Of a stretch of DNA of 64,000 nt, positions 12,101-25,214 are shown in pieces. The notes under the pieces are model-generated. The model made no database searches. It saw only the letters and a list, made by a program, of their open reading frames with translations, and had not been told where the DNA came from. Source of the DNA: Litoditis marina (Eukaryota; Nematoda; Chromadorea; Rhabditida; Rhabditidae); NCBI GenBank assembly GCA_964036275.1, contig OZ038435.1, forward strand, positions 4,526,001 through 4,590,000, read 5' to 3'. The number at the start of each line of letters is the position of its first letter. Positions within the stretch are counted from its first letter, which is position 1. Made by a program: the position numbers and the translations under genes.

Positions 12101-15100
12101 AATGTTAATAATCTTCTTTCATTCTATATAATGCATCTATTCAGCCTACAAAACAAAACATTTTAGATCGTCTGCGTCTCCCCGACCTGCACACTCTATC
12201 GTAAAGGTACTAGGTGACATACTAGGTGAGAATGGTCTGAGGGGAATTTTTCAACAAATGCGTTTGATACCTCTCTGTGGTGCGGTGTACGCGAGTACGT
12301 TCTGAATTTCTGTTTGTGAGAGCAGATTGTTGATGTTGGCTTCACTGAACAGCTTTCCCTCGGTGGCGAGACGGCTGAATGGAACAGTTGAACAAATATG
12401 CTCATAAAGAGATTTGAAGCAAATTAAAATAACAGCTTGAACAATGGTTTCAACTGAAAGTTCTCCGATTGTTTTCGAGCTCGAAAACTAGGTTTATGTG
12501 AACATTTGCATATGTGGAAGTGAGGATTTCTATTTCCGCAACTGTGGTGTCGGTCACGATTTCATAATGTTTACGTTGTACGTATATAGCACTTATGAAA
12601 ACAATCTAGAACCTTATCAACTTTGGCCACAACACTTTGCAAGAATGGTTTACGATTTTCTTTGAACAACTAATGAAAATGAACAACAACCCGACTTACC
12701 GGATAATATTAGGTCGTCCTTCGAGTGTGCGGAATCCGGCGAACGGACCGGTCACGACCTGGCCGGCGCCGTCCGTACTTCCCATGAAGTTGCTGGTGAA
12801 ATAGATGGAGTCACGAGGATCGGGCAGATACGAGTCCATCACACTGTCCCAGTAGGGCATTGCGATCCCGGGGTCCACCATTCTGACGGCGATTTCTAGT
12901 CTGAACAAAATGTATTTTGTATTCTGAACAGAAACATGCCGTTTTTATAATCTTTATGAAATATGTAATCAACGTTTCCATGAGGACATAGACCACTAGA
13001 TGAGTGAAACAGAGAGAAAATATTAGCTACGGTTCACTCTTTCACGTTTTTCCACGTGATCTCACGTTGGAAGCGTGATCCCGACCGTACCTCTTCATGT
13101 ATTCTCTGTGCCAGACGAGAAAACCGGGTCCGGAGTGAGCTCCAGAGTTGGAGCCAACCTAGAAGTAAATTCATATATAAAACCATATGTTTTCTAAAGT
13201 TTTCGAGAGTAAAAGGTTGGAAAATCACATCATAACGTCATTTCAAAACCGTCATACTATAGTAAAGCCACATAAATTGCTCGATCTAAATTTGGGTGTT
13301 CGTTTTCTTACCTGATTAGTTTCAAGACTTTGCTATTCTAGTTGTGATTATGATTAATACTTCCCACCATTTTGGGGAGTGGTGGCAATTACACATTTTG
13401 CTCGTTGTATTTTTCCACGTAATCTACTAAGTGGAATGATCCGTGATATACGTGTAACACTGTGAAGACTATACGCGTACCTGTCTATGCATGACACTCA
13501 ATCTGTCGTACTCTCCACTGCGCTTCAGATGGACTAGGGCATTGTGCCAACGTTGACGCTCGTTGTCAGTCATCATTCTGAAATAAGTCGTCACCATAAT
13601 CAAATGGTGAGAACCTCTTCCTCTTCCCAAACATTTTGTTTTACTGTTTTGTACTCTTGCGTTGTGTGATATAGTTAGTTTCATTCCCACTGAGACCCAC
13701 TGCCATTGTGCCAAGATTTTTGATTGGCTATTTGTTAGACCAGCTATAAGTTTTCTAGAGACTCGCTGCCAAGTCTAAGTGGGAATGATCGAAACTATAA
13801 TGGTTAAACATGGTTTTGATACATGATTCGATTCTGCCAAAACAAGCACGTCTCCCGAAAACCAATGTTTACAACTTTTCTTACCGAGCGTTGTTCCAGA
13901 ACCCATAAATTTACCTGTATTCCTTACGTAGAGCCATTCTGTACCAGGCGCCGTTGGGTAGTCGGCAACCACCGTTTTGCATGCGGCCCTGAAATTATAT
14001 TGTATACTGCTAGTAAGTTGAACAGTCACGTGGAATACGTGAAACACATTTGTGATGTGAAGAAACGCCCTGCAAAGATTTTTTTTCGCAAACTCTCATA
14101 GTTTGTTCAGTAAACCTGTCTAGCAGCATACTACTTGTTTTCGGTTTGACCATTGCGGACCCTTATTTAGCTTTTGAATAACAACAACTTTAGGTATGAT
14201 CTTTTTTGGAAAATGAAATAAGAAAACGTTAGACATACTGACAAACTTCGATTTGAAGTTTTCTGATTTTTCGATTTCTGAAATATCCGAACCCCGCCGC
14301 CACCCCGGCGAGTCAGGAATGCGCTTGACCTTGTTCTGGCGCTGACCTTTTCCCAGGAGTCAGCACTGTTTTGATGTTAGCTGGAACCATTCGGCAAACT
14401 TGCTATCAAGTGACCGAAACAGTGTAAAAGGTGACGTATGGCTCTCGGTCGTAATCGAATCAAACGCCGCACCGACTATGGAACTGTCACTCCAGACTAG
14501 TTACAAGTAGTTGAAAAAACCCAAACCGCAGAATTCACGTGGTCATATGAACAGAATAGTGTATGAATTTGCAATTTCGCTTTTCATCTGTATTTGCGTT
14601 GGGTGTTTTTTGGGCGCTTAACGTTCTTCTGGCTGGTTTTTGGGTCCTTAGTTCAACAAATGATATTCTTATTCAGTGACGGATCATTGATGAATCTATA
14701 TCGCGTTTTCTCGTACCAGCTATCATTTCGTCACGTGAAAAAAAATGTACTCACCCCCATGTACGGGCAAATACAGGCAATGTTCATGCATCCCTGGGCG
14801 GATGGAGAGAAACGCTGCGGGACTGCTGGACTGAGTCCCGGGTTACCCGGCACACCGGGAGCACCTGAAATGTAGTATTTTGTAACTTTGAACCAAAAAC
14901 TTGGAAACAACGATTACAATACTAAAACACTTGGCACCGTAGCAAAGTCTCTTGAAAAGATCAGCTCCAAGCTGAACTATCTGGACACCCAGATTCGGGT
15001 CACCCCCATTATGCTTAAACACGGAAAGTTAGCAACTATGCGGCCAGACTGTGATTACGTCCTCAATCAGGTTGAGCTCCCCACTTTCATGACTTTGCTA

Positions 15101-15716
15101 CGGTGCTTGGTCAATGACAATCCTTCAAACCATCTTGTAAAAACTTTCAAAGGTTATATAAAGTTTTTAAAACAAAAGGGATGTTTGGGAATCGTATATG
15201 TGCAATGTTTTGATTTATTTTTAGATCATTCGTCAATGGTTTCTTCACGAACCTATTCTTCGCTCAAATGCTTGACGCTTGCGAACGGCCTTTCTCGCGG
15301 TGGAATCCCATTCTTGAATCATCATACAGGTGTGCTCCATATCTAAAACACAGCAAATTTATGATAAATGCTTGAAAAACTCTCAAGTTCCACCTTCTCT
15401 ATATGTGATCGAAATCGTTATTCGGACGGTGAGCAACTCAAAAAGTCTCATGCGTTTCCCAGTTCTCTGCGAGCTGGAGTTTGTCAGCGGCGTAACAATC
15501 CTTCCAAACTCATAAAAAGGGGTGTGTGTGTGTGTGTTCTTTCACGCAATATCATTCATATAGATCAAAAGTCAGTCAGATTTTGAAGAATCAATGTAAT
15601 ATTATGTTTATAGAATGAAACTCATTCAACTGACCTCTGTCAGGAGCCATCGAGCAGTTGAAGTCGGCTGTGGCAGAGTTTGCCCATAACAGCAATGGAA
15701 ATAATATTCTCCACAT
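9115..15716 (-). CDS. secreted tyrosinase with Thr-rich linker and ShKT domains
   Basis: Exons in transcript order: 15716-15635, 14864-14755, 13988-13915, 13577-13481, 13158-13091, 12900-12700, 12374-12271, 11957-11767, 11541-11454, 11203-11073, 10983-10885, 10619-10530, 10248-10167, 9753-9667, 9217-9115; all phases match, about 536 residues before an unresolved short last exon. Residues 1-17 ([17 protein letters not shown]) are a signal peptide. The type-3 copper site has CuA His119, His129 (GAHSGPGF) and His138 (VWHREYM), and CuB His260, His264 (HSSIH) and His287 (FFTHHVFVD). A Cys-rich segment ([15 protein letters not shown]), a Thr-rich linker (about 416-445), one full ShKT domain and a second ShKT follow. 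Such enzymes oxidise phenols for cuticle or eggshell cross-linking and melanin; the substrate here is unknown. The start codon directly follows an acceptor (TTTTAG/ATG). Confidence 0.93.
9996..10129 (-). mobile_element. MITE family A, copy 1
   Basis: 134 bp, running from TATACTAGAAC to AACAGTATA. It matches copies at 18844, 27293, 28720 and 36191. The ends are imperfect inverted repeats of about 30 bp. It lies in the tyrosinase intron between the exons at 9753 and 10167. Confidence 0.85.
13671..13798. mobile_element. foldback element, 128 bp
   Basis: The left arm ATAGTTAGTTTCATTCCCAC and right arm GTGGGAATGATCGAAACTAT are inverted copies with few mismatches, flanking about 85 bp. It lies in the tyrosinase intron between the exons at 13577 and 13915. 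No coding capacity is seen, so it is a MITE-like non-autonomous element. Confidence 0.75.
14003..14060 (+). mobile_element. MITE family A, truncated end
   Basis: It begins TATACTGCTAGTAAGTTGAA and continues AGTCACGTGG, matching the left end of family A. The internal part and right end are missing. It lies 15 bp upstream of a tyrosinase exon (13915-13988), inside the intron. Confidence 0.6.
14888..15346 (+). CDS. 152-codon ORF antisense in tyrosinase intron 1, unknown
   Basis: This is the longest open frame of the window. The first half has codon-like composition with many C-ending codons ([20 protein letters not shown], then [17 protein letters not shown]). It lies on the opposite strand within the first tyrosinase intron. 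I do not recognise the family. It could be a captured or decaying transposon gene, an exon of a nested gene, or a chance frame; the second half looks less coding than the first. Confidence 0.25.
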   Translation: MNQKLGNNDYNTKTLGTVAKSLEKISSKLNYLDTQIRVTPIMLKHGKLATMRPDCDYVLNQVELPTFMTLLRCLVNDNPSNHLVKTFKGYIKFLKQKGCLGIVYVQCFDLFLDHSSMVSSRTYSSLKCLTLANGLSRGGIPFLNHHTGVLHI

Positions 15717-15848
15717 CTAAAACATTTGACTGAGATTGGTGAGAGTGCTTGATAATTACTTTGAAGAGAAAAAGAGGGAAGAGAGGGATAACAGCATGGA
15801 ACGATATAGAGAACAAGAAGTAGAACGAGAAAAAGACAGAAAGCGACA

Positions 15849-15906
15849 GTGAGAGAGAGAGAGAGATAGAGAGAGATAAAGAGAGAAGAGACAGAGAAAG
15901 AGAGAA
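15849..15906. repeat. GA-rich microsatellite
   Basis: A run of GA units with a few GATA interruptions, about 130 bp upstream of the tyrosinase start codon. Open frames across it are low-complexity artefacts. Confidence 0.93.
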
Positions 15907-16393
15907 GTGAATAATGAAATTTGCATGAAGAGAAACAATTTTGAGAATATGTGAAACTTGTGCGCGTACTCGGTTTGAGACTGGTCTCAACTATAGTTTC
16001 AAGCGGGAAATGGCAACTAGTTTGTTGAGTGAATGGTCGAAACTATGGGAGAGAGAAGGTGGAGAGAGTTAATCAACTTGACACAAAAGGTGGTTTCTCG
16101 TGGAAAATGATAGAAACTTTCAAGTTTCCGGCGAATAGTACTCGAATCAAGAATTTATTTCAATGCTCTGTGATGCAGAGAAAATCAAAATATCATGTAT
16201 TCATATTCATCGACTTTGTGCAAGGAAATGTCCTTATGTGATTGTGAACTGAAGTTATAGAATTCTGGAACTGTGTGAAAGTTTCTGATTCTTGGCAAGG
16301 AAAGACAGGTTACAAACTGTGCGGGCTGAACCCGGAGTGGAATGAACTGAAATGTAAAAGTCCATTTTCAAATTTTTAGTTCATACTAGATAA

Positions 16394-16482
16394 AAAACTC
16401 CAGATCGGTAGCACATGAGGCATCAACGTCTGTTGCGAAAAAACTCCCGATCGGTAGCACATGAGGCATCAACGTCTGTTGA
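16394..16482. repeat. tandem duplication, about 45 bp twice
   Basis: The unit GATCGGTAGCACATGAGGCA and its flanks occur at 16394-16438 and again at 16439-16482 with only one or two differences, implying a recent local duplication. Confidence 0.9.
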
Positions 16483-16983
16483 TGAATGTTGCGTGCTAAT
16501 TCTGAACAGTATTCCTTTCTCATGAAAACCTATCGCGATCTCATAAAATGTACCAGAAAGAACAATCAAACGTTTTACACCAAACGGAGAGTTCTTATTG
16601 CGGTCATTCGAGTAAAGTTAGCGTCCTTAACAAATCATTAAATGCCCTGATGAGTTTATTGAGAAATGAGAACATTTTGGAAATTCGACCTTGATCAATA
16701 ACATTCACAAATAACACCTGGAATGCAGCGTGTCATCCCAATCCTGTTAAAATTAGCAAAAAAAAACGCAATTTCCAAAATTGCTGTTTGATCCGTAACT
16801 TTTTTTGGAATGAGTACTGTTCGACTATGTTACAATATCTCAGTTTGCACGAAATCGGAACCATCTTAATGAATTAGGTATCAACCAATCCTTACATATA
16901 TCATCTGAATAAGTGACAAAACTAGTAATCTACTGTTTAATGTTTAGTTAAGGTTCAATCAAGAGAGGGGTGAGTTTTCTCAG

Positions 16984-17228
16984 ACCTACTTGCTGCGTTT
17001 TCAAGCTTGGGTACTCAACAAACCATGGCGTACAGAAATCAAAAACAGAAAGTATCATTCATGGTGCGAAACCAACCAGTAAACGTTTCACCGGTAGACC
17101 GCGATAAAATCAGCGTAGTTGACTTCTACGTGGTTCGTCCATTCCACGTACAAAAAACGAATACTATGACCGTATCAAGAATTGACGAGCGTAACCACCG
17201 CTTAGCAGTGACGAGAATTAAGAAGTAA
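16984..17228 (+). CDS. candidate small gene or terminal exon, unknown
   Basis: From a good acceptor (TTTTCTCAG ending 16983) the frame is open to TAA at 17226-17228. An ATG at 17025 has a strong Kozak context (AAACCATGG) and gives 67 residues starting MAYRNQKQKVSFMVRNQ, basic overall and ending VTRIKK. The product is evenly mixed in residues rather than low complexity, and the codons look selected (many GTA, GAC, AAC, CGC). I do not recognise the family. It could be an intronless gene, the last exon of a gene whose other exons I did not find, or chance. A purine-rich AAGGAGG follows the stop and has no clear meaning. Confidence 0.35.
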
Positions 17229-18843
17229 AAGGAGGTTGACAGGGGTCATGCGAAGAATCAATTGAGAGAAATCAACTGGTTTACCACTATCAATCTCACT
17301 GCTCGTTTTTACTGTCTCCCGAGAGTATTGTTAGAAACCACATATTTCAGGGGTGTTGGGAGTGCGGCAAATTTCCAACGTGAAAACACATAGTTTTCTG
17401 TAATCGAGAACAAGTCGTTCACCTTTTTCATATTTCTCACGTTTAACGGCCCTCGATATTTTCTTGTGGTGCTGCAAATGTACAGAAGGTATGATGTTCA
17501 ATCGGCCCAATTTCCGTCCAGTTTGTGAAGAAGACCTACACAGAGCTAGAAGACGACCTAGAAGACCTATGTCTGTGCTACATTTGACTCCACGTACGAA
17601 AATTACGACTATGCTTGTCTGAAAAGAGCCGATCCTGACATACCTGATGTCATGATTCGGTAGAGAGAAATCCCAACTCAAGACGTTTCTAACGGACTGC
17701 TTGTTACCGATGGAGAGGCCTTTAAATAGTACAAAAATTGAACCGGAAAGTATTTTGTTTGCAATTTCTGTGATTTTTGTGTACCGCCGTCAAACACTGC
17801 ATGTTTTTGTTGAGACTAGCTCAACAACAATTATGTTTACAGTTTACATACCACACAATTCAGTTTTGCTACAAAGTTTTATCAAAGGTTTTGGTATTGG
17901 CGTAAAAACAAGTGACTTGTAATCGTCTTTCCGCGATGACAGCAGGGCAGTCATGCGGTTTCATAAATAGTGGAAGAAGTGCCATTTGTTCGCGAAAGTA
18001 GGATGCCAAGGACGCTTTGACATGACCTTTCGGGTAAAACAGCTGGCTGCTTTCTTTTCACTAGAGGTGGTCAATTGGTAGAACCAAAACACAGAAGTTG
18101 TTCTCGTGAAACTCACAAATTTGTCGAGCTCGGGGTTTTCTACTGAAACTCCCCGGTGTCAACCTACAATAAACTGAAAATTAGTTTGCATGAAGGAGTC
18201 ATTCTCCAACGATACCGTAGTATACAAACATTTCAAATTTCTCGATTCCTAAACATAGTTAAAGGAGAAACTCAGCTGCGACTCCGTAAAACGTGTAGCA
18301 TACTCATCAAAATTCATCGTCGAGCCAATTTGTGTTCAGAGTTGATCACAATATGATTGTTCTTCGTTACATACTCGTATTCATCATATAAACGTTAGGT
18401 TATATGATAAATACAAGTACTCACCAAACAAATGACCATGATGATTTCAATTTGCATAGAAAACTTGGATAACAAATTGTGTTCCGGCTCGATGATAGCA
18501 GAGAGGAATTTGAATATGATTCTGGCTTCAAACATAACAAGTCATTCCAGGGTTGTAACAAGTTTAGTACGTGACTGTAATAGCCGCAAAAAAGGGTATT
18601 GCAGTCGTGAAGTGACCCTAGACTGCTGGTCTTCAATAGGAATTTTTTCAGCCCCCATGACCTTGCGGTGTTCGGGGGTAGCTGAGTTCTGTTGTTCAAT
18701 ATCAACGAAAAGCGGAGAGCCTGCACTTGAGAGGCCAAGGACAGTAGTAGAAGTCGTAGTAAACTATTTCAGACAATTTGCACGTTGAAGTGATGTGGGT
18801 CTGTGAAAACTATAGAATAACAGAGTCCGGTATCAAGCTGAAT

Positions 18844-18978
18844 TATACTGTTAGTCAATTTCACAGTCATGTAGAAGCATGTTAAACACAGCAGAACTCG
18901 GTAATGCGCAATGACCAAGTGCACGAATCCTCATTAGAAAGCTAACTCTACGTGACTACGCAAATTAGTTCTAGTATA
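18844..18978 (+). mobile_element. MITE family A, copy 2
   Basis: 135 bp from TATACTGTTAGTCAATT to TTAGTTCTAGTATA, aligned end to end with the copies at 9996, 28720 and 36191. TATA at both ends suits a TA target site, as with Tc1/mariner-type MITEs. Confidence 0.85.
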
Positions 18979-21900
18979 GCTGAGCCCTCTATGAGCTATA
19001 TAGGCTGTTTCACGAAACAATAGCCCTCTACAGTAAGATAATAAAACTTACAAGTGAATTTATCATATCTTGTAGGTGTTGTACATAGTTTAAACTTTGT
19101 GATTTAGTTTTCCACTTTGGATACTACAAGCATACAAAAGAGTGAAACTTGAATTCTGTTTGTTGATTAGATAAATGCGTTTGAATTTTTGAAAGATTAC
19201 TGTAGAAAGTCATCGATTGGTGAAACGAACTATACCTCCACGTTTTACGTACCATCTCGTTTGTAACAGGGTTCTACAACCGGCGACACGTGAAGGTATA
19301 GATCGTAGGAGGCAGTTACAGAGGAGGCAGTTACAGCTAGGAGTGAAAAGTTACATCGACCGGCGACAACTCCTTGAGAGACCAGAACGCTGACATCGCC
19401 TGAATCGAGCTGCTGCGAAACGTAGTAAGTTTCAATACACGCGTATTGCGCTTCTCAATTACCGAATGGATGCAAAAATGTAGCTAGCAGCTATTACTAG
19501 TCGCCAAAAGTTGAACCGTTTTTTGACATGATTACGTTAACAGTTTAACTTTGACGTTTTTGACAGTTTAGCTTCCTTTGACATTCATGGAGAAACTCTT
19601 ACACAGTTAATATGTGTTGAAAGAGTAGAAACAAACACATACAACTTTCTATGTAGGGAATAGAGCAGGAAGTACTCTCAATGTAAGGTGGCGGTCGCTG
19701 ATAAAAACTGTTTGGTTTGAGAGGGGTCAGTCTGGGCGAAACCTTGAACTAGTTTATAACCTATGCCAAATTGATCACTTTATTTACGTCAGACGTTGTA
19801 AAACTGCATGTAGTTACATCAAAACAAGTTCGTACTGTTTCATTGAACATGCTGACTGTAATAGTACTGTTTGTACCATTACAGATAGCTTGGAGAGAGA
19901 GAAAAGAGAAAGAGAGAAAAGAAAGATAGAGAGAGGTCAAAAAGTAGAGTAGATGAAGGGAAAACAACAAGAAGGAGAGAAAGGAAAACAATGTGAGAAC
20001 ATTCAGTACACGCCATTTTCAGTTGAAAAAAAAACTTCAGAAAAATGCCTGAACGTTCAAGTCCCGTGGGAAAGTGAAAACTGTACATCGACATTTTATT
20101 CGAAAACATCTTTGAGGGGAAAATACTGTTGAAACCTGGTGGACATGTCCCATCATACTACTAGCTGGCGTGTGGCTTGTTGCTAGTTTTAGTACAGGTC
20201 ATCTGAGACTGCTTCAGACAAAAAGCGCCAAGCGACATGCTTTAAAGTGCACTGTGATAGTAGCCACAATTGCTTCACGGTGGTGTAACAGGCGAGAATG
20301 CCACCTAAAACAGTACGGACTATGTCTGCCCTTCTTTTGTGGCAAGAATTACACTGACGCGAGATGAAATCAGTCAAAATCAGCTGTAAATACTGAAGTT
20401 CAACCAATCAGTTGTTCGCTGTGAGAAAAATGTGAAACACGTGACAGACTATGACGTCTATTCGATTTTCAGTTGTTCAACCAAGTGGAATCAGGTACAA
20501 CTTAAAAACTACACGGTGTAATGAAATTCTACAACTACGAGAACAAATTTGATCATCTTTCATAGTCTTTACTTGTAAGTTTATAAGACTAGCAAATGTT
20601 TGAAGACGATACCATACAAACTACACATTCTTTTGTACAACAGAAAAAATTATAATAATTTCAGTTTCTACTGTGTTTCGCTGTCTTAGAATACTTAAAA
20701 CTTAACAAATGTACGTGATTTTCATAACCGGGCCTCGTAAATAGTTTGAAAGAGCTGAAAGTGAAAATGAAGCCACAACTTGACCCTGAACCATTTTAAT
20801 TCTCGGCAACCGCTTTTTCTCGGAAGTCGTCACCTACTTTTTTCAGCAGCATTGAAAATTCGGAAGCGAAATGTGTAAAGTACTAGTGTAGTATTACAAG
20901 TATGAAATGGTATTAGGGTAGTAGTACTAGAACAGTCCTACTAAAACAGTTTTATCAGCTCCGTAGGGCAAAATTGAATGAGTAAAAATATTACTATTGA
21001 TTTAGAAAACATTAAACAGTCTCAAACATCATGTTACAATCTACAATCTAGTTAAACCTGCATAATAAGTAACAATATTACAAGTACGAGAAAAGGCTAA
21101 CATACCTGAGGCACTACAAGTTTCAAGTACCTAGTGATTTGATGTGAACCATCATATTGGACTTGAGAATATAGTTACTCTTGAAATAATGTAGTGATGG
21201 TTTTTCTGAGTCGGTATGCGATGCACCAATGTTTGATAAAATGCTAGTTTCAAAGTTAATATGCTATCAGGAGTAGGCGGGTTATAAGCCTGTACCGAAC
21301 TCCCGCCCACTTACTGCTTTACTCGCTCAAAGTACGATCAATAAGAACATTAGTGATACGTGCATTTTGCTTATTTGAGAATATATATTAGTTGTACAGA
21401 CATCGAGGTTCCCGTTCTACCTCAGAGGGATTACTGTAACGCTAGATGGGTGGACTCAGCCTCAATGCCATACACTCAGGAAGAATGCTAGACCTAGAAC
21501 TCATTTTATTGGTTTTTTATCTGGGCTTTGAGTAGCTCGAAGGCCAGTTATTCCTGAAATTCCGTTGACTCAAATGAAAGCAGTCGGGTAATATTTCACG
21601 TGAAGGGACGAGAAATTTATGAAAACAAATAGACTCAAATAAATATCGCAAAACCCGAATTTAATTATGTGTACATATGATCAGTGCTGACTAATCAGTG
21701 GTAGTTTGTATAACTAAACTATTATGTTTTACAAATGCACTTTCGAATTGGCTCTCTCACCTACATAGGCTCTCTCACCTACATACCTACCTACACACAA
21801 TAAGACATAGAGTTAGGAGTGAGCAAGGGGCACAATGGTAAGAACGCAGATGTTATGCTTCCGATTGTATGAAACAGTGGTATTATATATCATGTTGTGT

Positions 21901-22082
21901 TCCTGGTATTATTATAATAACAACATGATTATGATAATGAAAATACTTCCAAAAACAACAAAACAACACAAGCTCATCAGAGTTTGCAGCTCCACAAACA
22001 TAATAATCGTTTGCTTAACAGAACAGCACGTAATAACGCACAAACATATGAGCAGTACTGTGAACTCCAGTGAAAACGTGCG

Positions 22083-22092
22083 CCTCTCTCTC

Positions 22093-22145
<53 letters not shown>

Positions 22146-22160
22146 TTCTCTCTCTCTCTC
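22083..22160. repeat. CT microsatellite
   Basis: A long (CT)n run with a few interruptions. The overlapping open frames on both strands are artefacts of the repeat. Confidence 0.95.
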
Positions 22161-25100
22161 TCAACACGTGAGCAAAACGTGTGAGTGGAGATGTATCGAA
22201 AATTGGGGAGTTGAACGTGTTCAAGTACTTGTTCATTGAATCTCCTCCCGTCTTCTCTAATGAAGTCGATTGCGCTTTCAAGTGAGGTGGTGATTTTGTA
22301 GATTACACCTTCACTACGGAGATGGAGAGTGAAAATGTCTCAGAAGGCGAAAAATTCCTGTTTGATTTTGATTCTGTGTATTTCGAGCAATTGATTAGGC
22401 AGAAATACTGAGTTAGCCCAAAAGCAAGATGGCACGATGACTTCAAAAATAACCTCGAAAGCACTTGGATCCGAGAAGCCCGGGCTCTGACCGATGTTTG
22501 GGAATTAGCCTTTCCCCGTTGAATCCGTACGTGAAGCATGAAGCTCAGAGAACACCATGTGATACTATGTGTCAAAATACATGAATGCGTTGAATAAATA
22601 TTCTGAATACTGAGTTAGCTAGTAAGTTTTCACGATCACGCACCGCAGCGAGGGGTCACCAGGAGGTCAAACGTCGGCTGAATCATTTCATGAGTTATAA
22701 AGTACTCAATCTCCGTATACACCAGAAAGTTATTCTGTCGTATGCATGCTGTTTTTTGCAAGATAGTTTACCACTGAAAATACCAGAAATCTCGTCCAAA
22801 TCACAGACCTAGTTTTCACCAACATCTGTGTGAGTATTTGAGGTTGCAACCAATTTCACAGAATAGTGAGTCGAAAACTATATGATCAGAAGGTTATTTA
22901 CCCCCTTGGTCAGGGTGGCGTAGCAATCCTTTCAACCTCATGTGAACGTCATATGAGTGTCTCATGAGGATCTCACGATGGGGTAACATACACAATTTGC
23001 TTTAGAAAGAGCTAAACCATTCAAACGCCGGAAACTCGTGTTTATTACAATTGGCTGGGTTCATGTGTTAGCTTTCCGGTTTGTAGTTTGTAGGCGCAAA
23101 AGTGCAAATCATTTATATTGGCCGAGTTTCTAGGATTTCCGCGCATTCCACCTCATGAGCTACTCGTGAACTTTCAACGTTGAAGAATAGAAATCAATAG
23201 AATCTCATTAAAAGTTCGCGATATATTGCTCATGAGATATGTCATGAGCTGTTTGAGGGGTTGCTACGGCGCCAGGTTGAACTTCTCACTTGCACCACTT
23301 TGCTTAGACGCACTTCCAAATCCCTCTGAGGTGCCTGTAGGGTGTAGGAGGTCACGGATGGACTGATGAATGTAAAAGTACGCAGTATGAAGTGATAGAT
23401 TTCTAATCACTGTTTTGTATCATGTTTAATACAACTGTATAGTCAAGTTCCACGTCAATTGAAACGTGTAATGCACAACGTAATGAACGTACAAATTCAC
23501 CACGTTGGTTCTACCTCTTTGTTAGAGCCAGAAATATTTTCCATGTTGGCACTATTTTTGGCCATTTCCATGTCTGTCTGCAACTGACGAATGTGTTTAT
23601 TGTTTACAAAAACTGCTACCTCTGATATTTTTCGAAGATTAAGTATGTTTGTAAAGTGGTCATCCTATTAGCATTGTTGCAACCTGTTTCTGCTCGTATT
23701 ATCAGTAACTTTGATCGCCTTGTTTTGTGATGTGGTAGGAAAACAAAATTCCGATGCTAGATGTGATGTGTTGGTCTGAACTACTTTCGAATGAGTGTAC
23801 GTGCAATATCCAACAAAGTATTGGAACCTAGTTTTGCGAACTGATGGAACGTCTTGATAAAACAAATTTTGGATAAACATGCGCGTGACTCGCTAGAAGA
23901 CGTCATATATTTCATAATTCGATCGAAAATATTGTGATCAAACTACAAACACAGAGAGATAGCACAAAACTTATCGAATAGCTTTGCTTTGGAATAAACG
24001 AACGAACCCTTGATCGATCCTCTCGCACATTCCGGTGCGCTTTTTTCCATTTAAAAAACGATGTAAACTAAGTCACGTTTTTTTACCCGCAATGTGCGAT
24101 GATTTGCACTGCTCGATATGAATCTCATGTTCTAAGATTATCTCAAGTTATGCATAGGATGCAAACTCTTGTGCGGTTTCGTGGCGTTCGGTTTCTGTAA
24201 CCCCTTAGTACAGAAAAACATTCCAGAAAGCAGTCATTTCTTGAAAAACTCATTATGTCAAGAATTGATTGACATGTTATCGAGTTGGAAGTTTGACAAA
24301 TATTTTCTAGAAAAAAAAACACCTCGATGTTTTTAAAGGTCACGTGCATGTGATGCGAAAAGGTCAAGTTTACTGTAGTTGGTGTTAGCGCGCTGTTCCA
24401 CAAACAAGGTCTCTACGTGTCTTTTGAAGATTGTCTGAGACACCGAATTGCGTCAACATCCTAGATGAAATCAGCGCAGGGTCACGTATTTTTTCAGGGT
24501 AACAAACAATTTCGAGTTTCCCGAATGCAATAAGTAAAGGTATACATTTGACAAACAGATATGTCCCTTCAATATGTACTGTCGGTCCTGTACCTTGAAC
24601 GTGAGAAATGTTTTGGTAAAACTACGTACTCCGAGGCCGTATGCAAGAATACTTCAGACGCGCACAGCTTGATTTCGCTCTCACGTAAGCAAAGCCATAC
24701 GGTGTGTTCTGAGGTTATGTCCCATTCCGCTAAGATTGTAGTTTGATTTACTTCTTCGGTTGCATCTAGATCAAACTACAACTAAGATTTGGTCACTACT
24801 TATAGGTGTTTGCCGGTGCGACCTCACATTGCCGAAATTCAATATTAGAAAAGTACTTAATTTCTACATTAGATGGCATTTACTGTTACTCTTAATTCCT
24901 GTCAGGGTGAAAGTATCTCAAGACAGTGTGGATGAAAGTTCTTGCTCATCCCCTTAATAAATAGAGTTACAACTGAATACATTTTAAAGCTCGAATCATG
25001 GAATATTTCATCTTGCTATTTCGTTGTGACTCAAAAGAATTTGTATCATTTTACTCGGCAAATAGTTGCCATTCTTCATCGCATCATCAAAGGAAGCATA

Positions 25101-25185
25101 CCAACCGGTTTGGAAAAGCGTTTGAAGCTTTGGTAGGACTTTGCTATACTATGAGTGTAGAAAGGATGCAATATCAATATAGACT

Positions 25186-25214
25186 GGGGGGGGGGGGGGG
25201 GGGGTGGGGTGGAG
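25186..25214. repeat. poly-G run
   Basis: About 20 consecutive G residues followed by TGGGGTGG. It may form a G-quadruplex or reflect a homopolymer error. Shorter runs occur at 49361-49372 (G) and 59337-59348 (C). Confidence 0.9.

Larger units (their letters stand above)
15717..16983. other. upstream flank of the tyrosinase gene
   Basis: The sequence just upstream of the tyrosinase ATG ends in TTTTAG, a splice acceptor, so either a 5' non-coding exon lies further right or the mRNA is trans-spliced. The stretch holds a GA microsatellite and a 45-bp tandem duplication, listed separately. No TATA box was identified. Confidence 0.4.

Noticed and set aside
14594..14875. Plus-strand frame ending in a collagen-like GLPGTPGAP segment
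   Set aside because: It is the antisense of tyrosinase exon 2 (14755-14864), whose minus-strand frame joins the flanking exons in phase.
15640..15990. Ser/Leu-rich minus-strand frame of 116 codons
   Set aside because: It is mostly the GA microsatellite; only its last part overlaps tyrosinase exon 1, in the wrong frame.
18421..18788. Overlapping open frames of 105 and 118 codons on opposite strands
   Set aside because: No domain, no splice sites in phase, and openness on both strands points to chance.
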